DNA of 13,271 nt, from positions 1 to 13,271 of the forward strand of contig CAJOED010000018.1 in NCBI GenBank assembly GCA_905233335.1, given 5' to 3'. Below the pieces are notes generated by a model. The model was not told where the DNA came from, searched no databases, and was given only the letters and a program-made list of their open reading frames with translations. How positions within the stretch are numbered: position 1 is the first letter of the stretch; each line of letters opens with the position of its first letter. The translations under genes and the position numbers were made by a program. This stretch comes from an uncultured Synergistales bacterium. Its GTDB lineage: Bacteria > Synergistota > Synergistia > Synergistales > Aminobacteriaceae. This document shows positions 6,413-12,887 of this stretch, piece after piece.

Positions 6413-8182
6413 ATGTTCGTGAAAATAGTATGCACCATAGGCCCTGCCAGCGATAATTACGAGACGCTGAAATCAATGGCAGAAGCAGGAATGAACGTTG
6501 CACGCCTGAACTTTTCGCACGGAGATTACGACGGCCACGAGAAGAAGCTCAAGCTCATACGCCGGGTCGAACGCGGGACAAAGAAACCCATTGCGGCACT
6601 TCTCGACACAAAAGGCCCCGAAATTCGCACGGGACACATGAAGGACGGCGAAATCACTCTCATGCAGGGCGCAAAAATTATTCTCTCGTCGTGTGAGGAA
6701 GCATTCGAGGGAACGCCCGAAAAAGTTTGGGTGAACTACAGACTCTTAGCTCAGGAGGTCAAGCCCGGACAGAATATCTACATTGACGACGGAGCACTCA
6801 ATCTTGAAGTCGAAAAGGTAGAGGGTGATGATGTTCACTGCAAAATCATAGTGGGCGGAGCTTTGCGCAACACAAAAGGCATCAACCTTCCCGGCGCAGA
6901 TATTTCTCTCCCTGCACTTTCCGACAAGGACAAGCAGGACATAGCATGGGGCATTCAGCACGGCATGGAGTACCTAGCTGTGTCGTTCGTGAAAACTCGT
7001 CAGGACATCGTAGAAGTTCGCCGCCTCGTTCAGGAATACGGAAGCACAATGAAGATACTCGCGAAAATCGAAACACGTCAGGCCGTAGAGAACTTTGCGG
7101 AAATTGTTGATGTTGTTGACGGCGTTATGGTAGCCCGCGGGGATTTAGGGGTGGAAGTCCCGACGGAAGATGTGCCCCTCGTGCAGAAAAAAATCATCGA
7201 GATGTGCCGTGTTCGCGGGAAAGTCGTAATCGTTGCTACACAGATGCTGGACTCCATGATACGCAACCCCCGGCCTACTCGCGCAGAAGCCTCCGACGTT
7301 GCTAATGCTGTTCTCGACGGTACAGATGCGGTCATGTTGTCGGGCGAAACAGCAAGCGGCAATTACCCTGTACAGGCTGTAGCGACAATGCGCCGTATCG
7401 TTGACCGTGCAGAACGTGAGCTTGAGCTATGGGGCAACCACAAGAACAGCGAGCAGAATCCGTTAGACCTTGAGGGGATTCCCGTCCCTGATGCAGTATC
7501 AGGTGCCGCAGTGTTAATCGCAAAACAGGTAAAAGCTCCCGCAATAATCTCGCTATCACGTTCAGGACTCACGGCCAAGATGATCAGCAAGCACCGCCCC
7601 GAATGCCCTATACTTGGCCTCACACCGAGCCAGCAGACATGGAGAGAGTTAGCACTGTGGTGGGGAGTCCAGCCCGTAAGGTTGTCGGAAATGAGCGACA
7701 TCAACGTAGCCGCCCGTGAAGCCATAACTACATGTGTCAGCAGGGGACTTCTGCCGGAGGGTGAATTAGTCGTAATCACTGCGGGAGTTCCCGTCGGTCG
7801 TCCGGGGTCAACGAACGTCGTAGAAGTCCTCACAACCGGCACAATATTATTATCAGGCACCCCGTTATCGCACAAAAACGCCGTCGGAAAAGTCTGCATT
7901 GCCCGCACCCCGCAGGAAGCCATCGAGAAAGTTACTCCAGGCTGTATACTCGTTGTCCGTCAGCTGAATGAAGAGTACCGTCCTGTTCTCGATAAGGTCG
8001 GAGCAGTATTGTTCGAGAGCGGATTATTATTCTCTGAAGGCAACGCGTTAGCTATGGACTACAACCTTCCGTGCATTGTCGGAGTTGCGGACGCATTCTC
8101 TACCCTCATGGACGACGACACCGTATCAATCGACGGGACTCGCGGCCTCGTTTATCGCGGAGTTGTAAGGCTGGTCGTGTAA
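6413..8182 (+). CDS. pyk: Pyruvate kinase with C-terminal PEP-utiliser-like domain
   Basis: 589 aa, the long Bacillus-type form. It converts phosphoenolpyruvate and ADP to pyruvate and ATP in glycolysis. The N-terminal strand KIVCTIGPAS (4-13), RLNFSH (31-36), DTKGPEIRTG (65-74), catalytic K218 with E220 in AKIE, metal-binding D244 in ARGDLG (241-246) and the ATQMLDSM segment (275-282) mark the barrel and active site. The alpha/beta allosteric domain runs from about 355 to 475. The extra domain (about 485-589) is related to the phosphohistidine domain of PEP-utilising enzymes, but where TSHAA is usual it reads LFSEGNALA (539-547), without His. The start is ATG at 6413, ten bases after AAGGGGG (6396-6402). 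Its stop overlaps the cdaA start by one base. Confidence 0.96.
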   Translation: MFVKIVCTIGPASDNYETLKSMAEAGMNVARLNFSHGDYDGHEKKLKLIRRVERGTKKPIAALLDTKGPEIRTGHMKDGEITLMQGAKIILSSCEEAFEGTPEKVWVNYRLLAQEVKPGQNIYIDDGALNLEVEKVEGDDVHCKIIVGGALRNTKGINLPGADISLPALSDKDKQDIAWGIQHGMEYLAVSFVKTRQDIVEVRRLVQEYGSTMKILAKIETRQAVENFAEIVDVVDGVMVARGDLGVEVPTEDVPLVQKKIIEMCRVRGKVVIVATQMLDSMIRNPRPTRAEASDVANAVLDGTDAVMLSGETASGNYPVQAVATMRRIVDRAERELELWGNHKNSEQNPLDLEGIPVPDAVSGAAVLIAKQVKAPAIISLSRSGLTAKMISKHRPECPILGLTPSQQTWRELALWWGVQPVRLSEMSDINVAAREAITTCVSRGLLPEGELVVITAGVPVGRPGSTNVVEVLTTGTILLSGTPLSHKNAVGKVCIARTPQEAIEKVTPGCILVVRQLNEEYRPVLDKVGAVLFESGLLFSEGNALAMDYNLPCIVGVADAFSTLMDDDTVSIDGTRGLVYRGVVRLVV

Positions 8183-9027
8183 TGTGGGCAAATGTTCGTA
8201 GTGTCCTCGATATTGCTATCGTATCATTCATAATCTACCGTATACTTGTCCTTCTTGCCGGTACTCGTGCAATCCAGCTCATGAAGGGAGTATTCTTCCT
8301 GATACTGCTTTCTGCTGCTGCTACGTTTCTACGTTTTCGGTTATTGTCGTGGTTCTTGGGCAATGCGTTATTGGCGTTGAGTTTCGCAATACCTATAGTG
8401 TTTCAGCCGGAATTGCGCAAGATGTTAGAGGAACTCGGCAAGGGAAAATTGAGCCTTCTGAAGCGTCAGATGTCGACCGATGAGGCACAAATGCGCGTGA
8501 AGCAAATCACCGGGGCATTGAGTTATCTTAAGGCGCACAAAATAGGAGCACTGCTTGTGTTTCAGCAGGAGGTAGGACTGGGGGACTACTCACAGACAGC
8601 AATACACCTCAACGCAAAAATCACGCAGGAATTACTCATCTCTATATTCTGGAAGGACAACCCGTTACACGACGGAGCAGTAATCCTCGACAAGTACAAC
8701 CTGATAGCGGGCGGGTGCTATCTGCCACTTGCGGACGCTCCCGAAATATCTCGCTGGTACGGCACAAGACACCGTGCGGCACTCGGTATCTCTGAAGTGT
8801 CCGATGCTCTCGTGTTCATAGTGTCGGAAGAACGCGGCGACGTATCCATTGCGGTAAAAGGCCGTCTGTCGAAAAACATAAAGGACTTCCAGATAGAGAG
8901 ATTACTCATGCACTATTTCGTCGGCGAACAGGTAATAACAGGGTGGCGCGGTCGACTTCATGAACTGGCAAATATATTTTGGGTCAGCAAAAAAGATCAG
9001 GAAGCTGGAGGGGGGCTGGTGAAGTGA
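8182..9027 (+). CDS. cdaA: Membrane diadenylate cyclase CdaA (c-di-AMP synthase)
   Basis: 281 aa from the ATG at 8182. The enzyme joins two ATP into c-di-AMP, the second messenger for potassium and osmotic balance and cell-wall control. Three hydrophobic segments (about 8-28, 34-50 and 55-75) anchor it. The DAC domain follows a linker, with the active-site motifs DGA (164-166, in PLHDGAVI) and RHR (196-198, in TRHRAALG) both intact. The frame is open upstream to 8071, but that extension lies inside pyk. The ATG at 8182 shares one base with the pyk stop (TAATG), has TAAGG at 8166-8170, and gives the normal CdaA length. The downstream partner YbbR/CdaR is the usual membrane regulator, and GlmM (11547) is known to bind and inhibit CdaA in several species. 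Confidence 0.95.
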   Translation: MWANVRSVLDIAIVSFIIYRILVLLAGTRAIQLMKGVFFLILLSAAATFLRFRLLSWFLGNALLALSFAIPIVFQPELRKMLEELGKGKLSLLKRQMSTDEAQMRVKQITGALSYLKAHKIGALLVFQQEVGLGDYSQTAIHLNAKITQELLISIFWKDNPLHDGAVILDKYNLIAGGCYLPLADAPEISRWYGTRHRAALGISEVSDALVFIVSEERGDVSIAVKGRLSKNIKDFQIERLLMHYFVGEQVITGWRGRLHELANIFWVSKKDQEAGGGLVK

Positions 9028-9143
9028 TGAAAAATTTTTGCGTAACAGAACGTCGGCGTGAAAATTATGTGTTCGCGTACCGTCTGTATATGCCAGCGGG
9101 ACGGCTTCATGAGGTCGAACGTAGCGGGGGAGGTGCTGAATAA
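9027..9143 (+). CDS. Small 38-aa protein of unknown function between cdaA and ybbR
   Basis: ATG at 9027 shares one base with the cdaA stop (TGATG), and its TAA at 9141-9143 shares one base with the ybbR start (TAATG). A 38-codon frame thus exactly fills the gap between two coupled genes. It starts MKNFCVTERRRENYVF and ends RLHEVERSGGGAE. It is basic in the middle, has one Cys (C5), and no signal peptide or membrane segment. A purine-rich GGAGGGGGG (9007-9015) lies before the start, and the ybbR ribosome site is inside its 3' end. I do not recognise the family. The double junction argues for real translation, at least to carry ribosomes to ybbR. It could still be a non-functional coupling ORF. 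Confidence 0.6.
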   Translation: MKNFCVTERRRENYVFAYRLYMPAGRLHEVERSGGGAE

Positions 9144-10381
9144 TGAAGCTGAAAACTTTTGACCTCGACGAAATACTGACTTCACCATGGGCATTATGGG
9201 CAATCTCTATTGCGTCAGCTGTCGTTATGTGGCTGTACGTTACCGGCCTCGACGAGAGCGCATACATCACCCGGAAATTTTCCGCACCCCTCGAATATCG
9301 CGGGCTAGACTCACAATCCATATTACGCGGCAGGCTGTCGGAAGTCGACATAGAGATACGCGGCCCCGAAGACGCAATAATGAGGCTGGACTATAACGCT
9401 GTGAATGCATACGTTGACGCAAGGAACTTACTGCCCGGCAAAAAATACACCGTCAACATCAACGTAGAAATGCCCAGCAATATCAACCTTGTGTCATGTT
9501 TCCCGTCGCAGGCTGTTCTTGATTTAGTGCGTCAGGTTACGCGCTTGATGAATGTTGATACTGTTCTCCCGCAGGACATCCCTGAAGGACACTACATAGA
9601 GGGCGTAGAGATTATTCCGAAAGAAGTCGGCATAAGAGGAGCAGAAGATGACGTTGTGAAGGTCGGAAGCGTGAGAGTTACCCCGACGATTGATGAGCTT
9701 CAGGCAGGGCGTGAGTTGTTGATGCCCGTGAAGTTCTCACAGTCGGAGCCGTTCGAGGGAAGTGTTGCTATTGAGCCGGCGCAGGTGAGGTTTCGCGGAA
9801 TGTTGGTGAGGGGTTTGCCACGTAAGCGTGTACCCGTGAACGTCAGACTTACCGGGAAACTTGACGCTGATTACGAGGTGCGCTCAATCATCACTGACCC
9901 GTCAGAAATACAGATAGAGGGAACGGCAGAAGACCTCGCGAAAGTTGAGGCCGTCGATACGGAAGTTATTGATGTGTCGATGATGGACGCTGATAATGTC
10001 GTCGTTGCACCTTTGCGGCAGCCAGATGTGCCCGGAGTGTCATTCGTGGGAACGTCGTCCGTCCGAGTGAGTCTGCAGCTCGGAGAAACTCACGCCGAGA
10101 GAATGCTCGCGAATATTCCCGTAGAGTTCAGGGGAGCTGATGACCCGCAGAAATGGCTGTCGAGTCCCGCAAATGTTTCCGTAACGATTGAGGGCAGGCC
10201 GTCGTTAATCGAGAAGTTCAGCGCGGAGAACACACAAGTAAAAGCGTTCGTCGACATGACAAATATATTCATGGCTCCCGTAACTTTGCCGGTGAAGACA
10301 GAAATAATTTCGGGGGATGCTTTCAGGGTTACGAGGATAGACCCGCAGAACGTAACAGTGAATACCCTAATAACGCAATAA
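9143..10381 (+). CDS. ybbR: YbbR/CdaR-type membrane regulator of CdaA
   Basis: 412 aa. A single N-terminal transmembrane helix (about 15-34, SPWALWAISIASAVVMWLYV) is followed by an extracytoplasmic region of four YbbR repeats, roughly 40-130, 130-215, 215-310 and 320-405. These show typical strand pairs such as VDIEIRGPEDAI (69-80), VGIRGAEDDVVKV and IQIEGTAEDLAKV. CdaR proteins bind CdaA in the membrane and modulate c-di-AMP synthesis. The ATG shares a base with the small ORF stop and has GGGGGAGGT (9125-9133) ten bases upstream, inside that ORF. It is the last gene of the coupled chain and is followed by a hairpin at 10389-10422. Confidence 0.9.
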   Translation: MKLKTFDLDEILTSPWALWAISIASAVVMWLYVTGLDESAYITRKFSAPLEYRGLDSQSILRGRLSEVDIEIRGPEDAIMRLDYNAVNAYVDARNLLPGKKYTVNINVEMPSNINLVSCFPSQAVLDLVRQVTRLMNVDTVLPQDIPEGHYIEGVEIIPKEVGIRGAEDDVVKVGSVRVTPTIDELQAGRELLMPVKFSQSEPFEGSVAIEPAQVRFRGMLVRGLPRKRVPVNVRLTGKLDADYEVRSIITDPSEIQIEGTAEDLAKVEAVDTEVIDVSMMDADNVVVAPLRQPDVPGVSFVGTSSVRVSLQLGETHAERMLANIPVEFRGADDPQKWLSSPANVSVTIEGRPSLIEKFSAENTQVKAFVDMTNIFMAPVTLPVKTEIISGDAFRVTRIDPQNVTVNTLITQ

Positions 10382-10388
10382 ATTATTG

Positions 10389-10422
10389 TCCCTCTGTTGT
10401 AATTAATGTTATAGCAGGGGGA
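10389..10422 (+). terminator. Hairpin after ybbR, possible terminator
   Basis: A 14-bp stem with G-T wobbles and a six-base loop. The outer arm TCCCTCTG (10389-10396) pairs with CAGGGGGA (10415-10422) and the inner TTGTAA pairs with TTATAG. The T-rich tract that follows (TATTCATTTTCC, then six T to 10440) is broken, so termination may be partial. The run of T leads into the -35 box of the next promoter. The hairpin's outer arm and 3' flank resemble those at 11486-11512. Confidence 0.5.
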
Positions 10423-10438
10423 TATTCATTTTCCTTTT

Positions 10439-10467
10439 TTGACAATCAACACAACGTAATATATAAT
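10439..10467 (+). promoter_or_regulatory. Perfect-consensus sigma70-type promoter of the Abi_2 gene
   Basis: -35 TTGACA (10439-10444), a 17-base spacer and -10 TATAAT (10462-10467), with no mismatch to consensus. Transcription should start near 10474. An inverted repeat TTGACAA (10439-10445) / TTGTCAA (10470-10476) spans the promoter from the -35 box to the start site, as expected of an operator. No repressor gene is visible, so self-control by the product or a host regulator is possible. Confidence 0.8.
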
Positions 10468-10473
10468 TTTTGT

Positions 10474-10557
10474 CAATAGAACCTTCCACGCCTCTATTTA
10501 TTTGTGAAAGTAAATATGCGCACTTTGGCAGGTCATTTTTTTATAAGGATTTTTCTT
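10474..10557 (+). ncRNA. Foldable leader / candidate small RNA upstream of the Abi_2 gene
   Basis: From the predicted start near 10474 to the Abi_2 ATG there are about 84 bases able to form competing hairpins: AATAGA/TCTATT (10475-10480 with 10493-10498), or TATTTATTT/AAA-G-TAAATA (10495-10516) with a three-base loop. A run of seven T (10536-10542) could end a short transcript of about 70 nt. RNA antitoxins have been reported for AbiF-type HEPN proteins, so a partner RNA here is reasonable. It may simply be a 5' UTR. Confidence 0.3.
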
Positions 10558-11460
10558 ATGAAATCATATCCCAAGAAAATATTATCAGTTCAGCAACAAA
10601 TACAGCACTTCAAGGATGCCGGACTCGCGATAAGTTCTGACAGTGAAGCCGAAAACGCTTTGTGCTCAATCGGTTTTTACAGGCTGAGGGGTTACTTGTG
10701 CCACTTATACGACAAAGATAACAAAAAATATAGTGCCGGTGCAAAATTTTCTGATGTTATCGCTCTTTATGATTTTGATTCTGAACTCTCGCATATCCTT
10801 TTCAGTTTTTTATCGAGAATAGAAATTGCTTTGCGTGCAAGGTTTATTTCTGCCCTGCTGACGACTACTAATGACGCTCTTTCATGGCTTGACCCGTCAG
10901 AGTTCCATAACAAAAAAATCTTCTGGCAGAATTTAGGCGTAATAGCTTCCGAAATAGCACGCTCAAAAGATGCATTCATAAAACATAACTATGATAAGCA
11001 CGAAGGGTTAATACCTCTATGGGCAGCAGTGGAGGTTACATCATTCGGGACTCTGTCAAAGCTCATAAAGAATATGCGCACGGACAGAGCTTTTATTTAC
11101 CTTGCACAAAGTTATAAATTTCGTTCCGAAAAAGGCAAGACATTAACACCGTCGCATAATCTTTTCTCATCATGGACTCATGCGTGTTCTGTGTTCCGTA
11201 ATATATGCGCTCATAACGGCAGACTCTGCAACAGAAACTTCAGCGTTCTCCCTCAACTCCTGAATACCGACAAAAAAGACTATGAACCACGAGGACTTTA
11301 CAGCATCATTCTATCAATGAAGTATCTCAGGCCGAGTGATGATTCATGGGTTAGTTTTGTGAATGAGATGAAAAATTTGTTTGCAAGCTATGAAGGGAAA
11401 TTTGATTTATCGTACATAAGTTTTCGGGAAGACTGGGAAAAATATTTACGGATTATGTGA
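10558..11460 (+). CDS. Abi_2 (AbiD/AbiF-like) HEPN abortive-infection protein
   Basis: 300 aa from the ATG at 10558. The family is known from lactococcal AbiD/AbiD1/AbiF, which stop phage growth by killing or arresting the host. Visible family features are the N-terminal PKKILSVQQQI-x-HF (5-18), IGFYRLRGY (38-46), RIEIALRARF (87-96), the IPLWAAVEVTSFG segment (152-164) and the HEPN RNase motif RNICAHNGRLCNR (214-226), with R214 and H219 as probable catalytic residues. It is likely a cytoplasmic RNase toxin. The ATG has AAGGA (10545-10549) eight bases upstream. A GTG at 10504 adds 18 residues but lies in a leader hairpin and has no ribosome site. Codons are clearly richer in A and T than in neighbouring genes, which suggests transfer. 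Strong own promoter; bracketed by two similar hairpins. Confidence 0.88.
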   Translation: MKSYPKKILSVQQQIQHFKDAGLAISSDSEAENALCSIGFYRLRGYLCHLYDKDNKKYSAGAKFSDVIALYDFDSELSHILFSFLSRIEIALRARFISALLTTTNDALSWLDPSEFHNKKIFWQNLGVIASEIARSKDAFIKHNYDKHEGLIPLWAAVEVTSFGTLSKLIKNMRTDRAFIYLAQSYKFRSEKGKTLTPSHNLFSSWTHACSVFRNICAHNGRLCNRNFSVLPQLLNTDKKDYEPRGLYSIILSMKYLRPSDDSWVSFVNEMKNLFASYEGKFDLSYISFREDWEKYLRIM

Positions 11461-11474
11461 AAATATTAGTAAAC

Positions 11475-11489
11475 GAGAAAGTTTTTCTC
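11475..11489 (+). other. Perfect 6-bp palindrome overlapping the post-Abi_2 hairpin
   Basis: GAGAAA-GTT-TTTCTC is a perfect 6-bp inverted repeat. Its right arm shares TCTC with the left arm of the hairpin at 11486-11512, so the two structures exclude each other, as in an antiterminator and terminator pair. Confidence 0.4.
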
Positions 11490-11517
11490 CTCTGATATAT
11501 TTACAGGGGAGATATTT
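11486..11517 (+). terminator. Hairpin after the Abi_2 gene, possible terminator
   Basis: Stem TCTCCTCTG (11486-11494) with CAGGGGAGA (11504-11512), nine pairs including one G-T, a nine-base loop, then TATTTTC. It sits between the Abi_2 stop and glmM. The U tract is short, so partial read-through into glmM is plausible. Confidence 0.5.
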
Positions 11518-11546
11518 TCATAAAGTGAACAGGAGCGATTTATATT

Positions 11547-12872
11547 TTGAGCAGAGAACGTAAATTATTCGGCACCGACGGCGTAAGAGACCTCGCCAAC
11601 ACAGGCAACATGACTCCCGAAACAGCCCTCAAACTTGGCCGGGCATTCGTGAAGTTCACCGGCGCACGGAAAATCATCATCGGACGCGACACACGCATAA
11701 GCTGCCGAATGCTTGAAGGTGCATTGTACTCCGGCATGAGTTCGGAAGGTGCAGAAGTCTATCTTGCGGGAGTAATCCCGACACCGGGCGTGAGTTATGC
11801 TGTGAAGGAATTACGCGCGGACGGCGGAGCAGTAATCAGTGCTTCACACAACCCGGCAGAGTACAACGGCATAAAGTTCTTGGGTGCTGACGGGTGCAAA
11901 CTCTCCGACGACGACGAACTCGCAATAGAGGACTTATTCTTTCAGGACGAACGCGGCACATCAAGCAACATCGGCAGGATTCACGACAGCCCCGAACTTG
12001 CCCGCGATTATGCCCGGCACATTGCCCACCTCCTGAATGACTCGGCTGTTGTTGATGACGTTGCTTTTGACTGCGCAAACGGAGCTTCATGCGTGAGCGT
12101 CCCGGTACTCGTCGAACACTCTTCATTCTCACGGCTGAACACCGCAATAATCGCCAGCCACTACGACGGACTGAATATCAACAAGTCATGCGGCGTTATG
12201 CACATGGAAAATCTCACACATTACGTTACGGAAAATCATATGGCGTTGGGCTTTGCGTTCGACGGTGATGCTGACAGGGTGTTAATCTCCGACAGGCACG
12301 GGCGGATTATTGACGGCGATATTATGTTATGGGTTTTGGGACGGTGGCTTCACAAGAACAACCTCAACAGCAAAGTAGTGGTTACCGTGATGAGCAACAT
12401 GGCACTAGAAGCACACCTTGCGGACGAGGGCATTACGACATTGCGCTGTCCCGTCGGTGATAGATATGTGCTCGAAACTATGAGGGCTTCGGGCGCGGGG
12501 CTGGGGGGCGAACAGTCCGGGCACATCATAGCCAGCAAATTCACATCAACAGGGGACGGGCTGTGTACGGCTGTATTGTTCCTGAACGCAATTCATGAAC
12601 TCGGCGAGGACGTTTCGACTCTCGTTGATCGTTTCGGACGTTACCCGCAGAAACTCACGAACTTAACACTCACGAAACCCCGCGAACTTGTCGACATGAA
12701 CGCCGTAAATGACATCGTGAAAGAATATGAGTGCAAAGTGTCAGGAGGGAGAATATTCATAAGGACATCAGGAACGGAGCCGTTATTGCGCATACTGGTA
12801 GAAGCTCCAGAAAAAAACATAGTAGAAGAAATTTCCGAAGTACTAGCCGCGAAACTTGAAAAATTCTGTTAG
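11547..12872 (+). CDS. glmM: Phosphoglucosamine mutase
   Basis: 441 aa, normal length. It converts glucosamine-6-phosphate to glucosamine-1-phosphate for UDP-GlcNAc and so peptidoglycan and lipopolysaccharide. It begins RKLFGTDGVRD (5-15). The phosphoserine loop ISASHNPAEYNG (97-108) has catalytic S100, the Mg loop is DGDADR (239-244), the sugar-binding loop GGEQSGH (320-326), and the phosphate-binding loop RTSGTEPLLR (406-415). The start is TTG at 11547, 11 bases after AGGAG (11531-11535). Its usual neighbours cdaA and ybbR are separated from it by the Abi_2 gene. A weak promoter with TTTACA (11500-11505) and TAAAGT (11521-11526) has only a 15-base spacer, so expression may depend on read-through or on this poor promoter. 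Confidence 0.96.
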   Translation: MSRERKLFGTDGVRDLANTGNMTPETALKLGRAFVKFTGARKIIIGRDTRISCRMLEGALYSGMSSEGAEVYLAGVIPTPGVSYAVKELRADGGAVISASHNPAEYNGIKFLGADGCKLSDDDELAIEDLFFQDERGTSSNIGRIHDSPELARDYARHIAHLLNDSAVVDDVAFDCANGASCVSVPVLVEHSSFSRLNTAIIASHYDGLNINKSCGVMHMENLTHYVTENHMALGFAFDGDADRVLISDRHGRIIDGDIMLWVLGRWLHKNNLNSKVVVTVMSNMALEAHLADEGITTLRCPVGDRYVLETMRASGAGLGGEQSGHIIASKFTSTGDGLCTAVLFLNAIHELGEDVSTLVDRFGRYPQKLTNLTLTKPRELVDMNAVNDIVKEYECKVSGGRIFIRTSGTEPLLRILVEAPEKNIVEEISEVLAAKLEKFC

Positions 12873-12887
12873 TAAGGAGTGTATATT

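Noticed and set aside
7363..7923. 186-codon minus-strand frame inside pyk, and a 157-codon one inside dnaE (4148-4621)
   Set aside because: These are antisense shadows of strongly conserved coding sequence, with no ribosome site or recognisable family features.
8071..8181. Longer N-terminus for CdaA starting at 8071
   Set aside because: It lies wholly inside pyk in another frame. The ATG at 8182 gives the standard membrane start and a stop/start overlap.
10504..10557. GTG start at 10504 for the Abi_2 protein
   Set aside because: It lacks a ribosome site and falls within a leader hairpin. The ATG at 10558 has AAGGA at good spacing and matches where family homology begins.
11461..11546. Metabolite riboswitch or glmS-type ribozyme before glmM
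   Set aside because: The space is 86 bases and only simple hairpins are visible. No ribozyme core can be drawn, and the glmS ribozyme belongs to glmS, not glmM.
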